Shown here piece by piece: positions 10,696 to 23,342 of a stretch of 64,000 bases of DNA. The stretch covers positions 186,001 through 250,000 of the forward strand of contig JAIUCV010000400.1 in assembly GCA_026724425.1 (NCBI GenBank). Direction: 5' to 3'. How positions within the stretch are numbered: position 1 is the first letter of the stretch; every line of letters begins with the position of its first letter. The notes beneath the pieces were generated by a model. It searched no databases and was not told the DNA's origin. It saw only the letters and a list, made by a program, of their open reading frames with translations. Both the position numbers and the translations under genes were made by a program. This DNA is from Erythrophleum ivorense. Lineage: Eukaryota > Streptophyta > Magnoliopsida > Fabales > Fabaceae.

Positions 10696-13457
10696 TATTT
10701 TGTAACACCCTGAAAATAATTAATAGTAATTATTTAGGGGTTATGAAATTATTAAGAGGACTTAAAGAAAATGACAAATTTAAGTATTTTAATATAATAA
10801 TTATTACTTTGACCATTTTGAAGAAGTATAATAATATTTATGGATTTAAATGTGACTTGGGCCCATGATTAAATTATGTGTGTCAAGAACATTATTAGAG
10901 GCTCAATCTCATTTAATTATAACGCAACTCTATTCTTAAGGAAGCCCAACCTATTTTGAACCTAACTAACCTATATATCATGGCTCAACATGTTAAGCAT
11001 AAACCTACTTGGAATAATGGACCCTTGAAGTTAGGTCCAACCCTTATTTAACCCATACAACTTTAGAATCAATGGCCCAACCTAACTAAAATCTGAACCC
11101 ACAAGGAATTGAACCTTTGGGTCAGCATATTCCACTTTTAGCTCATATTTTTTGTAACCCATTCATTAAACCATAACCCAACCATGAGAAATAAGTCTAA
11201 TTGGACCTTAGGCTGATGGATAAGCCCATTTCTCATTAAAATCCCTAAAGGTTCAGCAGCCACACCTATTTGGAAGAGCAAAACACTTGGTTCCGCAAAA
11301 GTGAAAAACCTATTTTCGCACCTTAAGGAGAGGCTAAGGTTTTCATCACTATTTTGGCTTCATTTCTCCCACTTAGAGCAAGATTCAGTTAAGGAACCTT
11401 CATATAACTTAATCCTCTTTTTTTTCTCTTCAATTTGGCTTGATTGGTCTTTTATTTAGAGCATTTTTATCTTTCACCCAAAACTGAAACTTGTTGTTTG
11501 GTGTTTCCATGGTGGATTTTCAGAGATTGAGGCTATGGGTGTTGTTAAGTAAGTATCTTCTTCCTATTTTGATGCATTTTCTATTAGTTTGAGATCCCTA
11601 TAGTTGACTTATGATATAGGTTTTGGTTTCATGTAAAATTACTCAGAAATTGGAGTAAACTATGGTGGTTTCTATTATGGGAAAGTTAGAACCCAAAATT
11701 AAAATCCATTGGTAGTTAGGTGAGTAACCTCTAGGTAGTCATTAGTAGTTCAACTCTTTGGGTATCTGATTTGTTGCTAGAAATGATGATAACTATATTT
11801 GTTATAGGCTTGATGTGTATTTGGATTTTTATGGTAATTAGAGGAAGAGTAATTGATTTTATTAAGGTAACCGGGGTTATTTTTCTTAATTCCATGTATA
11901 TGCTCATATTAATATGGTATTTGTTACACATGCTTGATTTTGAAATGTTAAATGATTAGTTGACTACTCAAATTACGATTGTGATTGGACCTTGTGAGTC
12001 CATGGTGGAGTTATGGTACGGCTGCCACCCATGCATGTGCTTCGATTAAGCACCGAGTTATGATCAGACCTCAGATGTACTGAGCCTTGGTTGTACTCAT
12101 TATGGATTAGGTGCCGTGGACGGACCTCTTCCGGTGTTATTAGCCATTAATATGTTGTGTGTGATTGCTGGTATGGGACAGTAGTCATAGTCGCTCAACT
12201 AGTGCATTTGCAAATTGAATGAATGATTCTGGTATTGATGATATGAAATTGCATTATATTGATTAATTTGTACATATATATAGAATTTGCCTCTTGTTAC
12301 TGAGATTGTATATCTCACTCCGGTTGTGGGTAACATTTTTAGGGACTGGACCTTTTAGTGGTAAGGAGAAAATTAATGAAAGCTTATTATATAGTTTGGT
12401 AATACATAGGTTTGGAAACCTTGTCAAATTATATCGTGTAATTAGATTACTAGTTCTATATAATTACTGCATTGCATCATGAATTGCCAAGTGTAGGGAC
12501 TGTACATGTAATATGATTATCATGGAATTGAATATTATAATTGTAATTGGCTAACAATGGATGAGTGACTTGATCTTGCATGAACATTAAGCATTGGCCT
12601 TACGCGTCTTGTGGTAGGAACACTTTTGTTGTCACTAAATTATGGAATTTGCTGATGTGTGATAGTTTGGTGAGTAAAAATTAGTACTTAAATTCTGAAG
12701 TGGATAATGATAGATTAGCTAGGTAAATCAAGTAGATAAATACTATTACAGTATCACCAATTGAGAGAGAGTGGTCCTAGAGTGTTCCTAGAGTGTATGG
12801 GACAAAATTTGGGAGTTTTAGGAACAGAAAGGAATTGACTGCGACCAAAATTTAATTGGCCTTGGCCAAAAGCGATGAAGTTGCCCAAGGAAAGTAACAG
12901 AGAGGAATTAGCCACGGTGAACAATAAATTGGCCGCGGCTAAATGCGAGAGTCAAATATGGTGGCATTCCAGGGAGTAATTTGCCACGGCTAAATGTAGA
13001 ATTGGCTGCGGCCAATATTGGGGAGCAACTTGGGAAGGCTCCAGTAGGTATTTTAGTTGCGGCGAAGTCCATGAAGTTGAGTAGAGTGAACCCAAGAGTA
13101 ATTGGTTGCGGCAAGAAAGAATTTGGCTGCAGCTAAGGTCCATAATTTCTCATTTTAACCTAGAAATCTTGGTTTTTCCTATGGTAATGCTAAGGAATGA
13201 TTTAGAAACTGTTGTGGAAGGCTTTTATGAGTTGAAATCAATAGTACAATGAAGTAAGACATCTTATTGATAATTAGATTCACTTGTACACTCAAATACT
13301 TGTGGTAGTTCAGTTAATGTCTCTAATGTGTTGAGGTTCAAATTTTTACTTTTTTCTGGTGTAATTAATCTTGATGACTTCAAACCTTGATTTATTATTA
13401 TTAATTATGTCTTTAACCTTAATTACTATAATTAGAAGTTAGGGTCGTTACATATTT
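10696..13457. mobile_element. Solo LTR of an LTR retrotransposon, 2752 bp
   Basis: The LTR is 10701-13452. It starts TGTAACACCC and ends GGGTCGTTACA, so it has the canonical TG...CA ends with a short TGTAAC/GTTACA inverted repeat. It is flanked by a perfect 5-bp target-site duplication tattt (10696-10700 and 13453-13457). No second LTR, primer-binding site, gag or pol follows, so it is a solo LTR left by LTR-LTR recombination. The length suits long-LTR plant Ty3/gypsy lineages, but lineage cannot be assigned without internal sequence. Open frames inside look incidental. Confidence 0.85.
12845..13136. repeat. Degenerate TTGGCYGCGGCYAA motif array in the solo LTR
   Basis: Seven or eight diverged copies of a near-palindromic GC-rich word recur at irregular 20-60 bp spacing: TTGGCCTTGGCCAA, TTGGCCGCGGCTAA, TTTGCCACGGCTAA, TTGGCTGCGGCCAA, TTAGTTGCGGCGAA, TTGGTTGCGGCAAG and TTGGCTGCAGCTAA. 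The surrounding LTR is AT-rich, so the array stands out. It could be the LTR enhancer or a recombination tract; function is unknown. Confidence 0.6.
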
Positions 13458-14409
13458 GGTATGCATGTGTTATCGAAAATGGAAAGCCATGTAGAAAGAA
13501 TAAATACTGTGCACTTTCTTTTCTATACCTACTATTTTTGCACATCGTTTTTCAAATGACATATATTGACATTTTTACCTTAATATGTATTACTATATAT
13601 TTGTCGATCTTTTCTATTTAGTCTTATTTAGTGTTGTTAACCCTCAACACTATCATGAAAATCATTCGATTTCATATGGTTCTACCTTGATTGGTTTACT
13701 ATTATCCATACAAACAGGCATGTTTTTAGTCAGACATTTTATGGAATGGTTCTCACTAACTGAATGCATAAAATGCTTCAACTCTATTTGCAATGACATG
13801 CATAAGTGCACTTATTTTTTATGTCTTTTCTTTGTATGACTTGTCAATCTATTATATTATTGGTCTTGTGTTCCTTCTAACTGTTGCCATAGTAATATAG
13901 TTATATACATATATTAATACAAGATTTTTTTTTTCTGATACCTATTACATTTCATTCTAATAAATTTCTTTTCATGTTATATAATTGCTGGATGAGAAAA
14001 ATTCAAATTAGGTATTTTTGCTCTGTTAAACTTGCATTTTTTTCATGTGAATTATTATTATTATTATGCATAATATTTACTATAATTTCATATTAATATG
14101 ATTTGTTTGGGTATGTTTTGTTACAATTGAGCAGAGTACCTTCTATTTCATATTATTCCAACAATATAAAACAAGTAGTGTGTATCATTTGAATATGGAT
14201 GATATTAGCTATGACGTCATTCTTCATATGTTGGTTTGGTTTTTACTTGTTATGCAATATAGATGTTAATAGATGATAAACATGTGGCTTATTGTCATTG
14301 CTCAATATATAAGTCATTTACCATTGACTTCTAATTAAAGCGAGCTCACTTTAGGAGGTTGGTATACAATAGTGACTTTACATGTTATAACCAATTTAAA
14401 ATGTATTGA

Positions 14410-15480
14410 CTTTGTGACATGCTTGATCGAATTGGGGGATTTAAACCTATAAAAAATATGCTAGTTGATGAGTAAGTAATAATATTTTTATCTATTCTAA
14501 CACATCATGTTAAGAATATATTAATGAAGGTATATTTCGAGAGATTAAGAGAAACTGTTTATTGATATTTTAACATGGTGTTAAATGCAATAATGTGTCA
14601 AGATAAAAAGCTATTACCAAAAACCTGAACCTATAGTTGAAAACTCAAAGGATGTAAAATGGAAATGGTTTAAGGTAAAAAGAAAGACAAATAATTATAA
14701 TTTCACTTTTGTCACACTCTTACTGAACTCTTTTATTTTTAGAATTATCTTGGTGCAATTGACGGAACACATATTCTAATTCAAGTACCTTCAGTGAACA
14801 AATCTCGATATTATAATCAGAAAGGGGCAATCACTACGAATGATCTTGGTGTATGCTCACATAATACACAATTTATTTATGTGTTACTGGACTGCGAAGG
14901 TTCAATAGCTGGTGGTTGTGTTTCATAGGATACACTTAGTATGAGACATGATTAAAAATCCCTTATGATAAATATATTGATGATTCATAATTATAGTTTT
15001 ATATATTTTTGTTTACTTTCTATTGATGTCTAAACTGATTGTTTAAATTTCTGTGATGATATAAGGAAATATTATTTAGTTGATGTGGGTTATACTAATT
15101 GTAATGGATTTCTTACACCATATAAAGGACAAAGGTGCCACCTGAGTGAATGGCAACATGGTTGTCACTCGTCAAACCTGTATACATGTTTTAATATACA
15201 ACATGCATCAGCTCAAAATGTGATTGATTTTAGGGCATTTAGAATTTTGAAAAAACGATAGGTAATACATAGGGATCCTTTTGGCTACCCAATAATGATA
15301 CATAATAAAGTAATACTAGCTTGCTACTTATTACATAATCTTATAACTCGAGAAGACAAAGAGGGTAAATCCATAGAGAGGGTTAGTGGACCAGAATGAG
15401 GGGAACAAAATGATGGTATGGGTGAATTTGATCATGTGATGACAATGGAGACATTTAAGGTATGGAACAAATTTTGAGTA
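14410..15480 (+). pseudogene. PIF/Harbinger transposase remnant (DDE, HARBI1-like)
   Basis: Conceptual translation with several frame repairs gives the family motifs in order. First comes a DRIGGFKPIKNMLVDE-like N-terminal block with HHVKNILMKVYFERLRETV and FNMVLNAIM. An apparent intron, 14677-14742, follows. Next is LGAIDGTHILIQVP with the first catalytic Asp in GAC 14761-14763, then SRYYNQKGAITTNDLGVC and FIYVLLDCEGS. After a second break come YYLVDVGYTNCNGFLTPYKG with the second Asp, HLSEWQ, NVID...ILKKR, and VILACYLLHNLI. The usual catalytic glutamate in the NVIER region appears replaced (NVIDF). Stops interrupt several blocks, for example TAG after ILKKR, so it is not functional. It encoded the cut-and-paste enzyme of the surrounding element. 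Confidence 0.85.
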
Positions 15481-15834
15481 CAATTAGCAAATAATATATT
15501 TATAGATTTTATAGCATATCGGCTACACAGATACCATGCTTACATTTATAGAAAAATTAACTAGTTATTGTATTATTATTATAATTATTATCATCATAAT
15601 CATAATCATCATTATTATTTAATGGTAGTTTGAGTGCTTAACATTGTTGATAAACATGGATTATATTACATTTTAGTTAATATTATGTGTTTTGTAATTT
15701 TTAATATAATTGGTAGTTATGATTAGTAATTGTTTAATTCCAGTTAACATCCATTTAATTGTCCTTAATATATCTAATATTCAATTGTACTGTAGCTTCC
15801 CTGCATGGATCTTACTATAGGCTTTAATTCTCAA

Positions 15835-16720
15835 CCTAGAAATCATAAATGGACTCCCTCTAAGGATGTAATACTTGTAGAATGCCTTGTGGAGTTACAA
15901 ATGGACCAAAACTATATGTCAAATAGTAACTTCAGACAGGGCCATTTAAAATAGTTGGAAAAGATGATGGATGGAAGAAGCCCATGATGTAGCCTTAAGG
16001 GAGTTCTTTATATTCAGTCTTGATTGAAGACACTAAAGCAATCATGGTCTAAATTGTATGATATGTTATATGGTTCCACCACCTCTAAATTTGGATGGGA
16101 TCCTACATTAAAATTATCACAGCTGGGAAGGATGTGTAGGATGAGTATATTAAGGTAAGTTGTATGCTTTTTCTTAGGTGTTATCCAATTCATAAATATA
16201 GATACTCATATGTGTGTGTGTGTGTGATTTATAGGTCCATAAGTATGTGGCTACATTTAGATATAAGCCATTTTTGCACTTCAAAAATTTATGTATTATC
16301 TAAGGAAATGATAGGGTCAAAGGACATGATGCGCATGATATTGAGGATATCATAGACGCATCTTTAAGAGGAAACCATAGGTCTAGAAGGGAAGACTTAG
16401 ATGATAGCCAGCTAGATAGGGAAATTAATCAAGAGTTAATAGATTCGGATGTTGCTCAAATGCCTACAAGTGAAGCTACTTTATCCTTTTGAAAATGAAA
16501 AAGGCACAAAGGCAATCATGCAAAGCAATTGTTAGCAAGGTTAAAGGATAAAGGAGATAACTAAAAAAAATGGGTCAACAATTGGCACTTGTTGCAAAAA
16601 ACATATATTAGGGTATCAATTGTTTAGCACGTGATACAAACCTTGGTGAGAAAGTAGTTAATCTATTAATTGATTTGCTTATGGTTAAGGGCTTAACTAC
16701 AGATGAAACTTACTTGGCTC
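15835..16720 (+). pseudogene. Myb/SANT-like DNA-binding protein remnant of the Harbinger element
   Basis: Just downstream of the transposase remnant and on the same strand, translation gives HKWTPSKDVILVECLVELQ, then FRQGHLK, a TLKQSWSKLYDMLYGS block and a FGWDP block. These are the landmarks of the plant Myb/SANT-like domain (Myb_DNA-bind_3). A C-terminal block reads QQLALVAKNIY, GINCLARDTNLGEK and LLIDLLMVKGLTTDETYLAHI. In autonomous PIF/Harbinger elements this protein binds the transposon ends and partners the transposase. Stops and frame changes occur throughout, so it is dead. A GT dinucleotide run at about 16211-16227 interrupts it. Confidence 0.7.
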
Positions 16721-19700
16721 ATATACAAATATCTTGTGATAATAGTTACTATTGTCCTTTTCCACTATTCTAGATATTTTGAAGGCGGGGTAGATCAGAT
16801 AGTTGATAGGTGCTATCTTGATGTTGGTCATGATTTTTTGAAATAAATTTGAGCACACAATAATTTTTTGGTGGGTGATGCCTGTTAATATTTATAATGA
16901 TATGTAAGTGTTGTTGAAATGTTGCTACAACTTTTACTAATTAAATTTAGATCCATGCTCTATTCTCTAGTGTGACTTAATAGTTTGTTATATTATAAAG
17001 TATTACGTGGGAAGTATTTAGCTATTTATGTAAATGAAAATTTGTTTTATAAGTTATGTTGTTTTAAAATTTAGTTTTATCAATGACATCCAAAAATAGT
17101 GTAAGCAATGTGTAGTTAGAATAGTTGAATTTCCAATTACAACGCATTCGAAAAAAGCCGACTACGCCGTAGTTGAAACCAGTCAAACCCAATAATAGTT
17201 GAACAGGTTTTGATTGTTTTTGTAGTTAGAACCATCTGACTATGTTGCAATCGAACTTGTCGTTAGAATTGTCTGACTATTGGTGTGGTTGGACTTGTTT
17301 TAACTGCATTACAGTTGGACAGTTCTCTGACTGCATAGCAGTCAAAGATGTTTGACTAAACCACGGTCAAACATCTTTGACTACATTGCAATTAGAATGT
17401 AGTATGACTATATTGCTTCTGTTGTCACCTTATATAACTTGTTCTTTTTTTTTTCTTTTTCCCATTAGCTATGAGCTTTCCCTTTTTTCTCTTATATAAA
17501 AGTTTTGTTACATTTTGGTCGCATTTTAAAAGGAAAGGGTAGATAATGTATAAATTATAAGAAAAATAAAGTGTCATTATATTATATCATTATATATTTA
17601 TATTTTTTAAACCTTTTTTATAAAGTTATGTTAATAATATTAAGCTTTTAGTAAATACATGCATTTTTATACAAATAATATTAAACTTCTTTAATTCTTT
17701 ACATGCTACGAATTAAAATATTTTCACACACACATATATATATATATATGCATATAAAAAATTACTACAAAAAGTATGCATATATATATGCTCTTTTTTC
17801 TTGGAATTAAAAAAGGATTAAAATATTATGTTAACATATTAAGATATGCCCATCACAGAAAAGGTTTTAAATAAGCCCCAAACCCTACTTCTCTTCCTCT
17901 TCCTCATCATCATTTTTTTTTTCATTATCTCTAACTTCATATGGGATATAAGATTTGCGAGCTGATTTTTGTTAGGATGACCTTGCTCTAACCTTATATT
18001 GTGATTAAGAGCGATGAGTTAATTCATTTATTTGTGATCAAAACTTTTCAATTTGTCTTCATTGGTCTTGAAATTGAGTATGATAAGATTATGTTAAAAT
18101 ATTGATAAAGTCATTTCTTATCATCTTTTGCATGTAGGCAGAAAGAAAATATGATGACACTTGATTGGACGATGCTTCTGTTGTGTATGCATGTCCAGTA
18201 TTAGAATTTCTTAGTATTTTGCATAACATATACCTAGTCTATAAATTGTGCCTTTTTTTTCTCACCAACAGCTTTTATAAGTAAATTCAAGTTTTATAAA
18301 TTGGCATTTGAACTTTTTGCATTATTTCTTCTTCGTAAAAAGTCATTCTACCAATGCAAAATGTAAATGAATAAAAGAGTTAGAATAATGTATATCTATA
18401 CATTATTACATATTTATTATACATGTACCCAAATAGCTTTTAATTTGTGATCTACTGAAGTATTAGTAGATTTATATTGATGTGTTTTTAAATAAATTTC
18501 AAAATATAAAGGATCTCCCCTCAATTCTTGAGCCTGTATAACCAAAAAAAGTAAAAATTAATTAGTTCTATATAGATAAGGCATAAAATTGATGTGTTAA
18601 ATAGATACCAATTTTTTAGCATGTTCTTCTATAAAAATGAATTCTCCTATATGCAAGGAAGCTCCAAATTGCAAAGTGGAGGCACGATTCTTATTTTTTT
18701 TGCTTACTTATTAAGCAAAATTCTTCAGAATTTCAATGAGCACAAAACTCCTCCCAAATAGATTATTTGATCTATTGTAGTCTTTTCTTGCTCTCTTGAG
18801 TAGCATAAATAGTATTTTTCAAGCGTTTAACAATTCGATTTTTTCAATTTAGCCAAATATCATGGTGATGTTCCAATTTCCAATAATAATGTTGTTGAAA
18901 AAAATCCTTCCAAATATCATTGATGGAAAAGTTTTAGTTATGTAAATGAATAGAAGTTCAAATCCAATAGATAGGAAATATTATAAGGGAAAATAATTAC
19001 CGAAAATTCATGAAACTATAAATCCTTATAATCTTGCGGTACTTGGCTCCAATTATTCCATGACCCATGATATTTATTCTTAAAAATTGTAACAATACAT
19101 GCACATATAGTTTTATTGTCTGGTTTAAACCTAGTTAAATAAATACTTAGGTATAAATTAACAATACATATCAACATAATAACAATCATATGTGACAATA
19201 TGTCTCTGAAATATAATTATAAATCCTATGCCATCAGGCGTAATCAATTCTTTGGTTAATTCATCTTGAACATTAGACTATACACCATGTGCTTCCTTTT
19301 AGATGTTAGGTTCAATTAGTTATGACTCTTCTTAAATATTAGATTGTTCTTCTTGAGGGATATTTCTATGTGTTCTTTGCTTATGTCTAGATGATATCCT
19401 ATAAGAAAAATGACTGATGTAAGTAAACTAAGATGGAATTGAAGGTAGGTAGTTATAAAGAAGAAAATAATTGTAATCCTTAAATTTCCATTTTGTAATT
19501 CTCGTAAAAGTAAATAGTAAAAATGAATAGTTAGAGAAAAAAAAGTTACACCTTGGATAAAGGAAAAGAAAACAAGATAGGAGAATTACCTTTTAGGGGA
19601 GAAAGTTATATAAGAGTGAAGTTAAACGAATGATAAATATGAAGATATATATATATATATATATATATAAAGACAAGAGATAAGGTTGGAAAAAATTGAT

Positions 19701-20589
19701 GATTTAACAATGAAGTTACTATACATTAAGTTATCTTGCTCAGATAAGCGTACATAAGAGGTCATTCAAGACCTTACAATTTTTTATTTAAATGACCTTG
19801 CACAAAAGTAAGAATCCACCTTATATTATAGCAATTGGAATGCAACATTTTAAAGGTAATTACAACTTTTTTCTTTGATCTTCTAGACTAGTTTCACCAA
19901 ATTTTTTTTCCAAAGTTTGAACTATGCTTATGATGATATTCATAGATTTAACGTTGTATGTCAAGTATCAAATTTTTATTTGCTTGTAATTGCTTCTGAT
20001 AAGGCTTTAAACACTTATCAAGATCTTCATGTAGTTTATCTTGTGGATATATATCATCTACAACACTTGAATATGAGTACCAATCACTTTTGTGGACATA
20101 GTTATATCCAAAAACTAGATCTTCTTCTATTTCATGTGAGACACTTTCCATATCACATATTAAGCCCCTCTTTTATTCTTCCTACTAACAACCAATGTCC
20201 ATAAAAGCAACTTCATTTGCCAGTGAAAAATTTTGTTACCCAATAACATTTGCAATTGTAATTTTAAGTCTTACATATTCATTCTTAAAAAATAAAAAAA
20301 AACATAGATCTTGTAAAAGTTATGTGTATCTAGAAACATATATAATACATTGAATAAAAGAAATGACACTAAAAAAAGTGGTTTTGTATTTTTTGTCCAC
20401 TCAATCACTAGATGTTGTTTTTTGATGGGTTCGAGCATTAAACTCTATTAGACTTATAAACATGAAACTCTATGTAAGCCCCTAGTTTGAAAAGATGGGC
20501 CATAAGTAAAGGTAAAAGTTCTATTTTTCTTTGCTCATGCAATTCTTTATCGAAATTCTATACTATTCTAACTAACATATAAGTCATTC
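16721..20589. other. Interior of the Harbinger-like element, largely unassigned
   Basis: AT-rich sequence with AT-dinucleotide runs near 17735-17750 and 19648-19670. A cluster of short diverged GACTRYATTGCARTY-like words sits at about 17105-17425. A 67-codon minus-strand frame at 19948-20151 has acidic, tyrosine-rich content and could be the downstream part of the En/Spm-like remnant at 20590-20945, but I recognise no domain in it. Confidence 0.35.
17344..17380. repeat. Perfect 14-bp inverted repeat
   Basis: CAAAGATGTTTGAC is followed by a 9-base spacer and its exact reverse complement GTCAAACATCTTTG. It lies in a patch with other short palindromes (GACTGCATAGCAGTC, ACTGCATTACAGT). Such clusters resemble subterminal transposase-binding arrays of DNA transposons, but no matching terminus was fixed. 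Confidence 0.6.
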
Positions 20590-20945
20590 TATATATGCTA
20601 TTTAATCTATAAAGGTCTCTTTCTATTAGCTCAAACATAACATATTAAATCTTTTAACTAATTCCTTGTTCGATCTTTGAAATTCTTATAAATTTGAAGA
20701 TAATCTTTCAGTGTCCAAACATAATATTTCTATCCATAAATGTATCTTTGAATATTAATATTTTACAATAACAACAAATAACTTTGTTGTAAATTAAATG
20801 TAAAGTTTACCTAAAATTCTTGAAACCATATTTGTTTAACTATTTCAGGAACTTCTTTTCAACAATTATAAGGCCTTAGGTAATTATGTTTGATCAAAGC
20901 AACAATATATTTAATAACTTTATCACCATTCAGTATAAATCTATT
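20590..20945 (-). pseudogene. En/Spm-associated (Ptta/Transposase_24-like) plant transposase remnant
   Basis: On the minus strand, translation gives DKVIKYIVALIKHNYLRPY, a stop where Trp is usual, then KEVPEIVKQIWFQEF. This is the arrangement of the conserved block in plant Ptta/En-Spm proteins (a run ending in a Trp-rich EVP..VK..WF.EF motif). A further block, IYKNFKDRTRN-stop-LKDLI, fits the following region of that family. Stops interrupt it. Orientation is opposite to the Harbinger genes, so it may be a separate nested CACTA insertion. No CACTA termini were located. Recognition rests on short motifs only. Confidence 0.35.
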
Positions 20946-21907
20946 CAATAAAAAATAATAAATCTATGTTCAAAGTAATTATTTTCCAATATCTAACTAA
21001 GAGCACATACCTTATTTCACCAATTGGGTAAATTTGTTTGCCCATATAACTCTTACTCTAATTTGGAAATACAAATTTGTTTCATGATTTTTGTTATCCA
21101 TCTAAAAGGAACATTAAATGAGAAGAAGATGAAAGAAACATTGACTACATATATTCCTATTATAGGATAATTATAGAGAATAAAAAAATTATAATCTTAT
21201 TATGTTCTCAATAAAGTATGCTTCTTTAACTATAAGAGGTTAAAAAGCAAGAAGAAGATGAAAACCTATACATACTTGAGTTGCATCATAACTTTTTTCT
21301 TTAGTTTCATGTGATCTTCCTTGCATATTCACAGGAACAAAGTCACAAAAGGACTGCATCTAAACATGTCAAACCATTGCCAAGTTTAGCCTAAAGATTT
21401 CCTTCTCTAGGCTTCACTCCTACATGGCATGGGAGCACTCATATAAAGGCTACCTTTTGGATGCACATGAAAGCTTCATCAATGATATGTCACATAGAGG
21501 CAGGAGTAGTCATATGCTACAAAGCACTTAGGAAGCATAAGTAAATGGAGATTGTTATTTTTTGGGTCCTTTTTATGAATATTTAAATACATATATATAT
21601 TTATAAAATAATATATCAACTCTTGTTATCTTTTTCTAAATTTAAATACTTAAAAAAATATAATAACATCAAAATATGTATGTTATAAGTCATTATATGA
21701 AATATTTTGTCTACAATAACTTATTATATATACAATAATGTAATTATATATAATTATATGATAAGGTTAAGCTTGACAAATATATATATAAGTAAATTTC
21801 TCTAATTATATATATAACTATATATTGCAATCACAATATAATATACATAAGTATATATAAAACTATGCGCATAAATCATTTACATAGAATATTATACATA
21901 TATAAAC

Positions 21908-21944
<37 letters not shown>

Positions 21945-23060
21945 TATCAATTTATCATAACTTATTTCTTTAATTAACTGATTCTATACAAATAAAGAGA
22001 TTGTGGCTATTTATATTACATAAATGATCAAGGAAAAGTTGCATATAATTAGACAAGATAATGATAAATAGAGAGCTAAGATTTGGACTTCAATTTTAGT
22101 AAAATGGGTTTACAAAATAAATATCGTACAATAGATAATAGAAAAAAACTTACAATATATTAAGTAATATAATATTAAGTTTCTCATAATTCATCAACTT
22201 AATAAAGATTAAATTTACTTAGTTATCTACTAACTAATGGGCCTTTTTAAGTGCTTCTTTAACATGTTTTTGTAAGATAAGTTTTTTACCTCACTAATAA
22301 ATTGCATTAGCTGTAGTTATATATGCATTTATAAGATCTCCAATTCTTTACATAAGAATACACATGTTGGAGATTTTATCCATGATCCTTATAGCCTTCA
22401 AGCATAGACCTAGTTTGTTGTAAACTAGCTTGAACTTTTGCAAGATAAACTAACTCATTTTCATAACCACTTTGTTCATTTATGGTTTGAGTATGCTTCA
22501 TGTTACTAGATCACATTGAAATAAAACCAAATTAACTCTATATGATGCACTTCATATATTATATACATATATCGTAAAATACCATGTAAGATAAATTATA
22601 TAAAAACTTATATATAGTCATTTCTCCTCTTAACAATAACAAATATTATAAGTGTTCTGAATATTTGGTTAATTATTCCAAAAATAAATTTTCCCTAATA
22701 ATCATAACAAATGGCATATTATTGTGATATATATTATAATAAAATAATAATTAAAATAATAATATATTATTACTATTATTATTATGAAATAAAAATTAAG
22801 GCTTTTAAAAAAAATTCTTTCAAGTTCTTGTAGAATTTTTTTTGAAAATTAAAAAAAAATAAAAATTATGGTGAAAAAAATAAAACAAGTGGAAACTACT
22901 TCTATTGAAATTGTAAAGTCAAGCAATGTATCTATAAATTTTGTGAAAAAAAAATCACGAAAAAAACCAAACCTTTAATGGACGGAGATCTAGACATAAG
23001 AGCTGGGAGTAACAGCCAAAAAAATGCAAATGAATGGAACGCATTGCACTTCTAATCATA

Positions 23061-23064
<4 letters not shown>
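20946..23064. other. Unassigned AT-rich interior
   Basis: Includes long TA runs around 21899-21948 and many short AT palindromes. No coding frame, RNA gene or transposon end could be supported. Confidence 0.4.

Positions 23065-23099
<35 letters not shown>
23065..23099. repeat. CA microsatellite
   Basis: About 17 uninterrupted AC units. The minus-strand open frame through it is an artefact of the repeat (valine-cysteine alternation). It lies about 240 bp inside the right end of the Harbinger-like element. Confidence 0.9.
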
Positions 23100-23104
<5 letters not shown>

Positions 23105-23342
23105 ATAGCTGTAAGCGACGCCAATGGTGTGATGTGAGAGGGCACACGTGGAGAAAGGCATTTTGTCATTTTAATTTTTTTGCTTTTAATTCTATTCTAT
23201 TTCATCTAACCAAACAAACAAATACAAGCATATTCTCTTTCATTTTCCATTCTTACTAAACACAATTTTTTCTATTATATTCCATTCATCTTTCCATTTC
23301 TATTTTCATCGTTAAAGAATTTGTGCACCAAATGAGGCCATA

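Larger units (their letters stand above)
10638..23339 (+). mobile_element. Large decayed PIF/Harbinger-like element with nested insertions
   Basis: The left end GGTCTTGTTTGGT at 10638 and the right end, GGCCTCATTTGGT read inward from 23339, resemble the GGSCTGTTTGGT termini of plant PIF/Harbinger elements. Both are flanked by the same 3-mer, ata (10635-10637 and 23340-23342). A 3-bp duplication fits the superfamily, though TTA or TAA is usual. Inside are the two expected proteins in the same orientation: a transposase remnant (14410-15480) and a Myb/SANT-like remnant (15835-16720). Removing the 2752-bp nested solo LTR leaves about 9.9 kb, large for the family, so further insertions must be inside. 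The gene remnants are firm; the exact outer boundaries are inferred. Confidence 0.5.

Noticed and set aside
12908..13143. Short minus-strand frames inside the solo LTR
   Set aside because: They arise from the GC-rich motif array; no retrotransposon protein motif.
22955..23161. 68-codon minus-strand frame
   Set aside because: Produced by the CA microsatellite; composition is repeat-derived.
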